The translations under genes were made by a program, and so were the position numbers. From assembly GCA_949358305.1 (NCBI GenBank), contig OX442317.1, forward strand, positions 6,576,186 to 6,640,185: 64,000 nucleotides of DNA, written 5' to 3'. Below are positions 32,909 through 43,421 of this stretch, piece by piece. The notes beneath the pieces were generated by a model. It saw only the letters and a list, made by a program, of their open reading frames with translations, ran no database searches and was not told where the DNA came from. Within the stretch, counting starts at the first letter, position 1. Each line of letters begins with the position of its first letter. Source of the DNA: Strigamia acuminata (taxonomy: Eukaryota; Arthropoda; Chilopoda; Geophilomorpha; Linotaeniidae).

Positions 32909-33068
32909 CGGTCCAACCCCGTTGTAGGGAATTGCAGAAAGTATGGAGAACAGTTTGATGTAACAGTTTTAAAATTTTAACTTATGGGATTAAATTCGGG
33001 GAGTTTGAAAACGTTAGTTTTAAGCGGATTTTCGTTTTAAGCGTGTTCGCTGTAACAATATTGGACTG
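32909..33068. mobile_element. Decayed pogo-like MITE, about 160 bp
   Basis: Left CGGTCCAACCCCGTTGTAGG and right TGTTCGCTGTAACAATATTGGACTG are imperfect inverted copies in the style of Tigger/pogo ends (CAGT…CAA…CGTTATAGCGAA). TAAGCGGATTTTCGTTTTAAG inside is also typical. TA is present on the left only, so the flanks have decayed. Confidence 0.5.
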
Positions 33069-34409
33069 TGTTTATGGATTGCGTAATTCTCTTAAAGAAA
33101 TACGGATTTATAATTAATTTTGAAGGATTTTTTTTTAAAGGATTGCGTGTTCCGGACTCGGAAGGACGAGATCAGAGTGGGAAGGAAGGGATTTGCTTAA
33201 AGTTGTAAATGAAGACGAGTTGCACGATTATAATTTAAAAAATATACTTTTTGCCAATCCACCAAAAATTATAAGTTTCAAAATATTTTTCACGTTTTGC
33301 AGCGAAGCAAAATTTTTTTTACGAACCGTTATACTGTTTTTTTTTTTTATTATTTTTATTTTTTTAGTCATTACATAAACTATCTGCAAAGTTTTTATTA
33401 CGTTTATTATTAAACCTCAAATTGAAAAACACTCTAGTTGTTGGTTAGAATTCTAATCGCTTAAAGGTTGCTTTAATAGCGTCTGAAAAGAGAATAATTT
33501 AGTGCTGTTTAAATGACTCGAAATATTCTGCACAGTTTTTAAAAATTTAGTCAAACTGATTAATTCCTAGAAGATTTCAACGAAAAATATGTGAATAATG
33601 AATAGAAACAATTTATTAATCAATTTTGAGCAAAACAGAAGAACATTTGAGAGTTTAATTTTCATCAAGACAATATGAATCAATTAAGTTATCTTAATTT
33701 ATCCATAAATCAAAGCGGAAATGCAATTAAATCTTGTTTACTGCACTTCTTTGCAAGAAGACAAAAGCCGGCTTCTTACACGACACATGAAACCAATTAC
33801 ATCTCCCTCTCATGTCATCTGTGTTGTATAAAATTAGGATATTAATAATTCAGTGGACTATTTACTTGCCTGGTCTTCGACCCCATCGTCAGCAACGCAC
33901 AAACATCCCAAAGGAAGAAACAACAGCAATCTTTGTTCCTTTTTTTATATTACGAATGGTGGTTTTCTTTTTTTTTGTTCTTTCTCTCTTCATTTCTACT
34001 TTCTCTTTCTAGTGTTATTCCCCTGGCTCATGTAGCTGTGGTACTGGTCGTGCCATATGGATGAGAGCCAAGGTATCAGAGAAGGTGATGAACTGATGGA
34101 AATCCCTCTGCTCTTTTTGCTGGACATGAAAATTAGTTTAAGCGAAGAGGCTTCACTTTTCATTCATGCATTAACTTTTCATCATTTTATGTCAAAATGT
34201 AAATCCATAGGTTGGAGGAAAGTAAAAGACTAGAATATGGGATGAATGGGAGATCAATATGGACACTGTGCCCAGAAGAAATAAAGTTGTTATGGTATGA
34301 TGAAAATAACTAGTGAATATTTATCGCTTTTCAAAAAATCCAGGGCGTAATTTATTGAAAGAAACATCCATTTTTTAAAAGAAAATTCTGTTCAATTCCG
34401 TCCATCTTA
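33069..34409. other. Non-coding stretch, no gene recognised
   Basis: Mostly A+T-rich with long T runs (33330-33370, 33940-34015) that create spurious Phe-rich frames. TCATGTAGCTGTGGT at 34028-34042 recurs at 46476. Confidence 0.55.
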
Positions 34410-34553
34410 CATATGGTTTAAAAATATATTTTACTCCGTACAATATATTGATTTTCACTTAATGGTAACCAAAATGTATAAAGAGTTTTGACTGTATTCA
34501 TTGTACAAAATGTATTATCATTTGCAAACCAACCCAATGCAATATAATTTCAA
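34410..34553 (+). repeat. CATATGG/AATGCATT repeat family, copy 8
   Basis: The left end CATATGGTTTAAAAATATAT at 34410 is well preserved, followed by TTGATTTTCACTTAATGG and the right-half blocks CAAAATGTATTATCATTTGC, AAACCAACCCAATGCAATAT. The centre is deleted and partly replaced. Confidence 0.75.
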
Positions 34554-34992
34554 TTTTTTTTTTAAAAAAATATTCCTAAATACTGCTAAGTTAGTGTTTA
34601 TAATTTTCTGTAGGAACTTGATTAGTGAGCCATGTTTTTTTTTGTTTGTTTTCTTTGTTCCTTCACGGATGCCAAACTGCATTTTTATCCGCCCCGAAAT
34701 AAAAGACTCGGTTAAGTATCTGTCACAGTCCTGTTTCCTCCTTCGATACGGTTGGTAGATTATCGGGAGCCGAACCACATAATAAGTATCTCTAACCAAC
34801 TTCATTTGTCCTTATCTTCCAATCTAGAGAAGGAAAGTTATCTAAAAGATGAAAGTTTTCTTTAGCTTTAAGTGCTATAATCTTGGATGCCACCAAACTG
34901 CTAAATTGACACTTTCTGCAATAATCTCGATCCGAGTCCTCTCTCTCAAGTATGATTGCTAGGAGCCGCTGTGACGATATAATTGACGTCAT
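34518..34992 (-). other. Two overlapping minus-strand frames, possibly one decayed coding region
   Basis: Frames at 34792-34992 (…KENFHLLDNFPSLDWK…) and 34518-34805 (…VRDTYYVVRLPIIY…) overlap by 14 bases and could be one region broken by a frameshift, or two accidental frames. The first has a short FHLL.NFPSL stretch loosely like the glutathione-transferase F.L.LDFPNLP segment. Together with the fragment at 26454-26669 on the same strand this is suggestive but weak. The end of the second frame runs into repeat copy 8. Confidence 0.15.
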
Positions 34993-36332
34993 ACGTGTGT
35001 ATTTGCGGTGTACAGACCTGGAATTTGTGGAAAAGTGATGTGGTATTAGAAAATCTTGATTTCTAAACGATTCTGATGAATTTGTTGGAAAATGAGTTTG
35101 AATTTTTGGAAATGTGAATGTTTAATTTGGGGAGAGAGAAAAAAATTAGATTTTGAGATCACATGCGCTTTAATAGAATATTTAATTCAATATGAATTAT
35201 GTAAATTGCAAGGATATGAGATCGTTTGCATTTTTTAAGAAAGAAATGTCCTCCAACTCTCAATCGAAAACTTGTCTTTTTACTACTTGATCAATATGGA
35301 ATATCGTTTCCAATTTTCTTTGGCTTCCAGTAAGATGACCCAGTTGGAATTTATTCAGCAATCTGATTTGCAATTGCAAACTTTCTTGCATTTCTTATGT
35401 ATATCTGCAGTCTATGGTCTTCGCTTGGTTCGCGACGGTATAATTTTAATTACATACATCGAAAAACGCAAATCTATAAAACTTGAAATTAAATTGTTGC
35501 TCTAGGGTTTTGTAATTGTATGTATGAAGGGAAGGAAGGAAAAAAATCAGTTTTCTATTTTTTTTTAATTAAATATTTATTGTGTTTTTAACTTTAATCA
35601 TATTGAAATTAATGGATCCCGTGGAATTTATGGTAAATTGATGTTGAATATTTTGAATAACTGACTGCAAATTATAATCGGTTTAGATACTCAAGGTGTG
35701 TGTATGTGTTGGTTAGCTGCCAAAAGTTAATATGCAAACAGAAAAGGAGATAAAGTGGTTGAAAAAATTAAAAAAAAAGGACAAAAAAGAATAAATTGTG
35801 CTGCGTGTGAAAAATTTAGTTCCTGTGTGGAAGAAAAAAAGATGAAATTTGATAACTCCAGTTTTGAAAAGCAAAAAAATCGGTTTAAAAAAATCACAAA
35901 TTTGCATTAGTAATTGCCAATTTAATATTTAAGAAAAAAAATAGTTTTTACACATTAAGAATTTGAATTTAGCCTTTTTTTTCCAACTTTAATAAAAAAA
36001 ATCAATTTTTTATTTATAATTTTTTTAAAGATTTATGAATATAACCTATAGTTTATGTCCGGTATCTTGATGCTAAATTCAAACTGCGCATACTGTTCTG
36101 CGCAGGATTCCCATGGACATTTTGTTCTTACATCTGTATTAGGCTTAATTTACTAGGCTTGGATTTTGATGAAACTTGGTTTGGGGGTTTCTAACATGGT
36201 TTCCTGACAGTTTCCACACTTTCAGACACATAGCTCGTGCGGTTTTTTCGCTACGGCAACTTTGATGTATAAAGTGCACATATTGTGTTCAAAAAGTCCA
36301 TATCACGAAAAAATAAAATATAAGCAAAAATA
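34993..36332. other. Non-coding stretch, no gene recognised
   Basis: A+T-rich; no protein-like frame or repeat. TGCGCATACTGTTCTGCGCA near 36085 is a small imperfect palindrome. Confidence 0.55.
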
Positions 36333-36420
36333 ATGATTGTTTTAATGACATACAATACGCGATGTTTATACACTCTTAAGGCCTTTCAACCGTTGCCGGT
36401 CATCTTCAGTTGTTTACCAT
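36333..36420 (-). repeat. Partial second copy of the 113-bp MITE found at 41784
   Basis: TTTTAATGACATACAATACGC, then CCTTTCAACCGTTGCCGGTC and ATCTTCAGTTGTT, match the reverse complement of 41784-41896 in the same order (AATGACAAATTAAATACGC, CCTTTCGACCGTTTCCGGTC, ACCTTCAGTTATT). The far end is not preserved. Confidence 0.65.
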
Positions 36421-37529
36421 GTTTTCTGTCTGCGTTTGAATTTGGCATCAAGTTACTGGGTGTGATCTGTATACGGTGGAGTAAGTACAACAGTATGCAG
36501 GATTACATGAATCAGCAATGTGAGTCAAGATAATCAAATAATTTCGACAGTGAGTCAGCCAATTACTGTATTTCCAATGACAGTGCACATAAAAAATATG
36601 AAAACAATCAATCCTGAGAAAATAAATGAGCAATTTTCGTTATTAAAAAAATTGAGTCATTTGAGCTACCAAATTAGCCACAATGACTACGACTTTGAGG
36701 AGCCACTCACCACTCTAATTAGGCCAACTTGTGAAAATTTAACATCGCATGCAAGATATTTTGGAGCCGTTAATTACTGCTCAATCGAGTTCAATGGTGA
36801 GGTTGGTTCAGCCAATTCTGTTGTGGTTTCATCACTTCCGCTGCTGTCAGAGCAATGATTTGGAATTAAACTTAATTTCAATTACCGTATTTTATCGATT
36901 AAGAGCCACGGCTCTTATTCAAAACTGCCATTTTTGGCTCTACATACTTTGCCTTTAACTTTTGAAGCTTTGTATTAAGTAATCCCTATCAGTGTGAAAT
37001 TTAAACCTCAAGTGAAATCCCCAAACACTGGTTGCAGCACCGTGTAAGCAAAAAGTGGCAGCAGATCGGGTTTGGCTTGTGCCACTCACAACAGGTTCAG
37101 AGCTGTATGGGAAATGTCAATGTAAGATGCAAACTGAAACACTTAAGCGAAGTGAAGATGCAAATAATTTATTTTTTTCTTCACCTCTCCACCCGCTTCT
37201 CTTTCTTTGTCACTTGGAAATGTCAAAAGCAAGTTTTTTTTTTTCACTTTAATTTTCTAAAAACTTTCCTAAAGCCATCATAAAAAAAGCCAAACAAATA
37301 TAAAACGGGTGGGCTGGTTGGAGGAAAAAGAAATCTTTTTAGTAGGTTGATAACATTTTCTATGTAAACGTGCAATAAATTTAGATGGAGTTGGAAAATG
37401 AAATTTTAAATATGAACTATTCTTTCTGGGCAAATGAATAATGCAGTTTGTAATTTTGGAAAGACAATTTAAGTACTCTAAGGCAAATAAAGCCGGTAAA
37501 GAGTTGCGGCAGGCATTTTATTTTTTTAT
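36421..37529. other. Non-coding stretch with an unrecognised open frame
   Basis: A 112-codon plus-strand frame (36520-36858) has a fairly protein-like composition but no domain I recognise and no clear splice sites. A 65-83 codon pair at 37032-37283 is low complexity at its end. Confidence 0.45.
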
Positions 37530-37544
37530 GGGGGGGGGGGGGGG
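37530..37544. repeat. Poly-G run of 15
   Basis: Fifteen consecutive G in otherwise A+T-rich DNA; its length is prone to sequencing error and the run can form G-quadruplex-like structures. Confidence 0.9.
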
Positions 37545-37603
37545 AGAAAAAATAAAAAAGTTTTGCTTTTTTTGTGTATCCCAAGTAACATAATGAACGA
37601 TTA

Positions 37604-37708
37604 AACATCACATCTAGATAAATGCAATGTTTAATATCGTGTATGCCTAGATGCGGTGTTTAATATTGTATCTGCTTAAATGCGATGTTTAATATCGTAT
37701 CTATATTT
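37604..37708. repeat. 29-bp tandem repeat, three units, ATGCGATGTTTAATATCGT
   Basis: Units start at 37622, 37651 and 37680, each ATGC[A/G][A/G]TGTTTAATAT[C/T]GT[A/G]T plus a variable tail. An inverted copy AAACATCACATCTAG precedes them. The same core word forms the ends of the element at 17384-17702. Confidence 0.88.
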
Positions 37709-37723
37709 TAATTTAGTGTTGAA

Positions 37724-37830
37724 AACGATACACTAAAGATTTTTCCCTTACGATATGGCACTAAAATAGTGTATCGTGGAGCAAAATAAGGGAAAAATGC
37801 ATTCCGCAAACTCTCTAATATCTGCATAGT
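37724..37830. repeat. Hairpin repeat with AAGGGAAAAATGCATTCCGC block, copy A
   Basis: CGATACACTA (37727-37736) and TAGTGTATCG (37768-37777) can pair. Inside and after lie TTTTTCCCTTA and TAAGGGAAAAATGCATTCCG, CAAACTCTCTAATATC. The same blocks in the same order occur at 48620-48700, so this is a dispersed element. Confidence 0.7.
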
Positions 37831-39492
37831 TGCGATGTTTTAGTATTAATCATGTATTACAGGAATAGTGACTAAGCTGTTAAGTGATGACGTATTGATG
37901 TGCCGTAACATCTAGCTTTAAGTGGCATGCCGATATAATGCGGGTTTGAACAGACTGCCAGTAAACCTCGTTTTTATCGGCACCTTTATTGTCGGCATTT
38001 TAGTGGCTTTTGTAAGTGAAATTTCCAAAAGTTAGTAATTTTACTGAAAGTGAAATTATAGCATAAAATAGGGTATTGTGGTATTTTGATCGGCCTATAA
38101 AATAAAATATTTAGTTTTGGTTTTTGTTTTGAGTGGAGAGGGCCGTTTGTTGTGTTCGTGCTGCTTTGTGTAAATATTTAAGTTGCTTTTAATTTTAAAC
38201 GCAGCTTAACTGCCTGTAATGAAATGATTGGAAATGTATTATTTTAATTTAGGGAGATTTATATCGTCATTCTTTGTGTGGGTTGAGCACTTTGGAATAC
38301 ATGAAGAGGCGATAGCTGTGGTTGGCTTTGGTAGAATCGATCGATACCTTAGGCAGCGAAGCTAATCACAAGAGAAGTTGGCTGAGGTCTTCTAAGTAGC
38401 TGCTACACTGCAATGCATAAATAGAAAAAAAAAAAACAATTGGTCATTGAGTGAGAAATCATTTTGTACTTGCCGATTTTGGAAATTCAAACCATTAGAA
38501 TGATTGATTGGACAAACTAAGATTGAACGACTTCGCTTGTGGAATACAAATGTGGAGTTGGTAATTTTTGCTGCCCCAACTTAAAGCTTTAGCATGTTTC
38601 ACTGCATTGACGAAGAAAAGAAGAGAGATGTTGTGATTTGATGAAGATTTGTGTGTCGAAGAGGTTTGTTGGAAGCCTTAATAATTTGATTATTGGATTT
38701 TCATAGGTAATAATTGGTATTATTAATGGAGAAAGTTTGGTTGAAAAGGTGAGAGGGAAAAAGATGCACTCGTTGTGCAGTTGTGGCATAAGCAAATTTA
38801 ATTTGGAATTGAAAACACACTTGAATGTCTTATCAGTGAGCACGCACACGAACTCCCTTTTCGCGCTCATTATCAAACTGTCATATTTTTGAAAGCTATT
38901 CCAATAGAATGACTGTTAATAGGTTTGCGCATTTTCCCCTTACACTGTCAACCTCGAGTTTATCACAGTCGAAGCAAATTAAAGTCAGCCCGGCTGTAAT
39001 TTTCTCAGCCCACTCGAGTCGTGGAACGTTGCCATTGCCCATTGCCACTGTTTTATGATTTGTGTCCAATACATCCTTAACTTGATGATGTCACGTACTC
39101 TGGTGGCAATAACTTCAACACCCAAGTTCAAATAGTCAGCTTCCATTGCATTTATAGTCTATTTCTTATAAGCCCTATGGATTTTTATTGGACAATCCAA
39201 GTGTCCGAGAAAGTAATGGACATGAAAGTACAGTTTCCTCAACAAATTGATAAAAATGTTACAATGGGATTTGAAATAAATTTATTGTCCTTTGCTACTG
39301 TTTGAGAATGGAAAGTTGCGAAGCGTGTTCTGGGCAAAATATGACTTGCCGTTTGTTTTACGAACGAAACGAAAACACTATGTCATAAGGTAAGCCTAAT
39401 TTGACAAATAAAGTCACATTTCGCAACGTTATCTGGACGTTAACTGATAAGTGCGCGCAATTTATAAGATTCGTTTTATTACACGCACTAGC
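37831..39492. other. Non-coding stretch with facing inverted repeats
   Basis: At 37931-37990, GCCGATATAATGCGGGTTTG and AAACCTCGTTTTTATCGGC face each other like two transposon ends meeting, probably mariner relics. No gene was recognised; minus-strand frame 38589-38876 matches nothing known to me. Confidence 0.45.
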
Positions 39493-39520
39493 GTGTGTGT
39501 GTGAGAGAGAGAGAGAGAAA
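39493..39520. repeat. (GT)n(GA)n microsatellite
   Basis: GTGTGTGTGTGAGAGAGAGAGAGAG, read directly. Confidence 0.95.
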
Positions 39521-39993
39521 ATGCGCGTTTCAAAATATTGGAATCTTCGCTCTTTAAAACTATCTTTTAGCCACTTGTGACGTTTATGGTGTCTGCTAAA
39601 GATGTGGCGGAGATTAGGTAGAAGGACGCACTACCCCCAGCTGGCTTTCCATCATTTTGCCTGAATTTAAAGCGCTGCCATGCGAAATTTTACCATGTCG
39701 CCGCATTGTCCGCCCTAATTACGCAACTCTTGTACTTTTGCTCAATTTCTAACAATGCGCTTTTATGGCTTTTATCCCGGGAGACTATTTGAATATTCAG
39801 TTTTAAACATCCATTGATCTTTGAAATGGATTTGCTTCTTAAGCCTACTGCAAATCCTCTTTTAATTCTTAAGGAAAAAGACTCTCTCTCTTTTTTGTGT
39901 TGCCACTCCCCACTTTTCTTTTAATTTGTAGCCTGGGATTTAATGAAGACACCAATTGAACGTATATAATGGACTTTGGGAGGAAAAAACGTT
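39521..39993. other. G+C-richer non-coding stretch
   Basis: From about 39590 to 39790 the sequence is free of repeats and less A+T-rich, with several TTTATGG/CTTTTAT words; it could be regulatory. No frame was recognised. Confidence 0.3.
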
Positions 39994-40064
39994 GGCATTT
40001 TTTAAAATGTATTACAAAATGCATTTCCAATATTATTATTTTTTGCATTTTTGAAGCATATGGG
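39994..40064 (+). repeat. CATATGG/AATGCATT repeat family, copy 9 (partial)
   Basis: TTAAAATGTATTACAAAATG, CATTTCCAATATTATTATT and the end CATTTTTGAAGCATATGGG. It keeps the right end with most of the body deleted. Confidence 0.7.
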
Positions 40065-41030
40065 TTAATTGGCGGAAAGAGTGTAAAAATGAAAATATAT
40101 AACAATTTTAGCATGAAATTGTAATATATTTGCGTTGAAGTTTATTTGTGGACGCTTGAAATGGTGTGTGAAGTCTGAAGCAAAGTGAAATTTCTAACGT
40201 TGATCTTGGCTGGTCGCAAGGCGTGCTTGACTGAAGCCAATAATTGAACTCGGGTTGACTTCCTGTGTACCAGCCGTACATATGGCAGGAAAGGAGGAGG
40301 AGAGAAAAATCTCGTGGCCACAGGAAACTGCTCATTCGGTGTGTCGTAGGTTTTCGCGGAGATGGTAAATCAGTCAAGTGTTATAAAACCTAACAAGGGT
40401 TCTGTTATCAAGGGGCTGAGCTCTTAAGGGAGTTGTACACTGGACTCGCTTGGCTACTCGTTCAATGGATGTCGCTAATTAGAGATGAGACGCAGAAATG
40501 GAACAAGGCACATGCGCATCACACCGTTTTACACTGGTAATGAGGCTGCAAAATTTAATCACTTCTTGCTACTGAGCAAGAAATAGTTACACTCTTGATT
40601 CCAAATAGATTGCAAATGGAATGCAAAGTAAATACAAAGTTATTTCAATTTTTGCATCATTTTTCAACGTGTTTTACTATTAAGGATTAGGATATAGGCT
40701 AATTAATTTTTTTTTTAAAATTATGATTGAGTCTGTCAGGAATTTCGATTATTCGTTCTATTTTGCGAGTAGAGTTTTGAATTAAATTAAAGAAATGAAT
40801 AATTTGCGTCGTGATGTTTCTTGTAGCGTGAAAGCGTTGTAGGAATTAGCCGCATGGCTTATAGCGTCACATACGAGCTTTGCATCTCAAAATTAAAAGT
40901 AAAAAAATGACATAAACTCTCGCATTAGAATTTTAATTGTTACAAGGAAGAGATACGGTCAAAACACGTGGAAAAAATAGTAGAAAAGAAAGAAATGGTT
41001 TTAAAAAAAATGTTTGTCGTTAACGAATCA
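40065..41030. other. Non-coding stretch, no gene recognised
   Basis: Minus-strand frame 40108-40377 (89 codons) lies in a G+C-richer patch but shows no recognisable domain. Confidence 0.5.
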
Positions 41031-41066
41031 GTATAAAAAGCGCATTGGTGCATGAATGACAGTATG
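41031..41066 (+). promoter_or_regulatory. Candidate TATA-box/initiator core promoter
   Basis: GTATAAAAAGCGC (41031) is followed about 28 bases later by TGACAGTATGG, close to the arthropod initiator (TCAGTY). The spacing is right for a start site near 41060. No coding exon was recognised downstream, so it is only a candidate. Confidence 0.22.
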
Positions 41067-41640
41067 GAAGCGACTCCTCGAGACATAATCTGAGGAGGAT
41101 TAAAACATGCACAAACATATAGATCGGAGGAAAAATTGCTGTTTACTCTTGCGCTTATTCCACACGACTAACACTCCTTTTGTCAATGCGCCTAGTTTGC
41201 CGAATGTCCGCAATTTGACAAGCTCTTAGAAATATACATCACTTACGGTAGAACGAGTTAGACAGGCGTTAATGCAATATTTTGGCGGCGCCAGACATCT
41301 CGTTTGACGGTGAGAAGTGATTATCAACACCGTGTGCCAATGGCCGTAATGCGGGAAGGAAAATTGCGTAGCATGTGCACGTGTATTATGAAATGCAGCA
41401 AAAGCAGTCGGCTGTATGGGTGCCATTAACGGCCGCCATATATCGGTTGGAAGCAGCTTACACATGTCAGGGAGCAATCACAAAAAGGGGGAAAAAAGGA
41501 TTGCCATCGTTTTGCTCGACAAGAAAATGATGAAATGATGACTCCATTAATCAAGATTAAAGTAGGCGACTCAAATAATCAATTTGAGGGGCGTAGAATT
41601 GCGTGTTTATTAAAAAAAATTTACACTGGAAAACCATGAC
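41067..41640. other. Non-coding stretch downstream of the candidate promoter
   Basis: Slightly G+C-richer until about 41480. An 83-codon minus frame (41226-41477) is not recognised. ATGAC at 41636-41640 is the probable target duplication of the next element. Confidence 0.4.
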
Positions 41641-41995
41641 CCATATCCTTCAAAAATACATTGAACTTATATTGAAATTATATTGCCATGTATTTTGAAA
41701 TGCTATTGGTTTGCAAATGGTATTATGAAATGGATTATTTGTTTATATTTCTATGTTGATATGCGTATCACTTTGATGTTTTTATTTTAAAGGATTAGAG
41801 GATCTTCAGTGGTTGCAATAACTGAAGGTGACCGGAAACGGTCGAAAGGTCTTTGGTAAAATCGCGTATTTAATTTGTCATTTAATCCTTTAAAATGAAA
41901 TTCATTATTTAACGTATAAATAATATTTTTAATTCTGCATCTGCATTAAGTGAAAAGCAATATATTATAAAAATATACTTTTGGACTGTATGGGG
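41641..41995 (-). repeat. CATATGG/AATGCATT repeat family, copy 10, with both ends and a nested MITE
   Basis: Left end CCATATCCTTCAAAAATACA and right end ATACTTTTGGACTGTATGGGG are imperfect inverted copies. ATGAC flanks both sides (41636-41640 and 41996-42000), the best target duplication found for this family. Inner blocks GAAATGCTATTGGTTTGC and TGCATTAAGTGAAAAGCAAT match copy 3 in reverse. The 113-bp MITE 41784-41896 sits inside. Confidence 0.8.
41784..41896. mobile_element. 113-bp MITE nested inside repeat copy 10
   Basis: ATTTTAAAGGATTA and TAATCCTTTAAAAT are perfect 14-base inverted ends. Inside is CTTCAGTGGTTGCAATAACTG, itself part of a palindrome (CTTCAGT…ACTGAAG), and CCGGAAACGGTCGAAAGG. 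A related partial copy lies at 36333-36420. Confidence 0.75.
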
Positions 41996-42002
41996 ATGAC
42001 CA

Positions 42003-42060
42003 ATTTATTTATTTACTTATTTATTTATTTATTTATTTATTTGTTTATTTATTTATTTAA
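42003..42060. repeat. (TTTA)n microsatellite
   Basis: About fourteen TTTA units with two single-base changes. Confidence 0.96.
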
Positions 42061-43402
42061 ATTTAAATTTTATTTATACAAAAATAATAATAACAAAATA
42101 AAATAAATAAATGATGATAATGAAATTAAGTTGCTGTATATTGTTTCGCTGCACAATGTGTACATTGTGACACTGTCCAAAAATATTGCGCTAGATGACA
42201 CGCCCGAAAAGAAAAAAGAATTTGTTTTTGCGCTATAATTTTTGAGTAAAAAATTTGTGCGTGGGACATAAAGGGAATTTGCAATTTTTTTTCTCTCTTT
42301 CTAAATTTTGGAGGAAAAACATTCTTTCGCAACGCCGGCATAAATACCTGGCTGAATTTCAGCTTCAATTACGGTAAGTGAGGACGTAATGACAAACATC
42401 TAAAAGTGGGTTCCATTACATAAACCAATTGTTAAGTTTGTATTCCTTAAAAGCATAATTGGACATCCGACTTTTAGGACTAATTCGTGCGGTTGAGTGT
42501 TTTTCTTTTTTTATTGCAAAAAGTGCCATTAAATGTTCTCGGGTCACTTTGAGTCATAGCAAAGAGCATTAAGGTAAGCAATTAACTACACGTTAGCTCA
42601 GAATAGTTTTTATTTTGCAAAAATGTTAAATTCGCGAGCGATATAAAACAAACAGACATGATGTTTTTCAAGCGATGGGATTTTTTGGATTACTTGTGCA
42701 TGTAACAGGAACGGTCTGTCAAGAAATTATTTGTTTGCTATTATTCCTGTGGGCAAAAGTGTGCGCGTGGTGGCGTTGGAGAGGGAAGTAGAGTGGCTGC
42801 AGCTCCTAATGGTCGGGGTTTGTAACTGTCACATTAACTACTACTTCGAAGATTGAAAGTGTAATATCATATCATAACTTAATAACCCCCAGCCCAATCT
42901 AAGCTATTTAATTTTGCCTTCTGACCGACCTTTTTATTTAATCCTGCGTTTATTTAGCTCATTTATTTATCTTGGATTTTTATGTGACATTAACGCCAGG
43001 TTAAAACGTCTCACCTGGTAATTGTGTAGACCAATCAGGATCGAGCACATAGGTATTCAAAGTGTGTATTTAATTTATTTAATTTATTTTTTTTAATTTT
43101 TAAAAGTTGTGTTTTTGATGTAGATGTTTGTTTTCACGTTTCATCCACGATAAAATATTAAATTTATTTGTGTTTTTATGGAGCGTAAATATTTATAGCG
43201 TGTTTGAAAGTCTATATGTAGAAATACACAATCTCGCCACCTATAAACCTACATCAACTGCAGTTTGGAATCAATATCTTTGCACAATCCAAACCCTGGA
43301 CTGAGTTTCCTCGACCAATCCTTCTTTCCCTTTCGCATCCACATTGATAAGCACGTTAAAAAATGTGCTGAAGCAAAATGTAATTTGGAAAATTACGGAG
43401 AT
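42061..43402. other. Non-coding stretch, no gene recognised
   Basis: A+T-rich; 42920-43000 has several TTTATTTA words and TTTTATGTGACATTAACG that could bind homeodomain factors. No frame was recognised. Confidence 0.5.
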
Positions 43403-43421
43403 AGAGAGAGAGAGAGAGAGG
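43403..43421. repeat. (AG)n microsatellite
   Basis: Nine AG units. Confidence 0.95.

Noticed and set aside
36520-36858. 112-codon plus-strand frame
   Set aside because: Composition is acceptable but no family, splice site or promoter supports it.
37530-37544. G-quadruplex regulatory element
   Set aside because: A single G run of 15 is more simply a homopolymer with uncertain length; no G-tract pattern around it.
37604-37708. CRISPR-like array (29-bp repeats)
   Set aside because: The units abut with no unique spacers, only three copies exist, and the genome is clearly animal.
37931-37990. A complete MITE
   Set aside because: The inverted ends face the wrong way with almost nothing between them; more likely two transposon stubs meeting.
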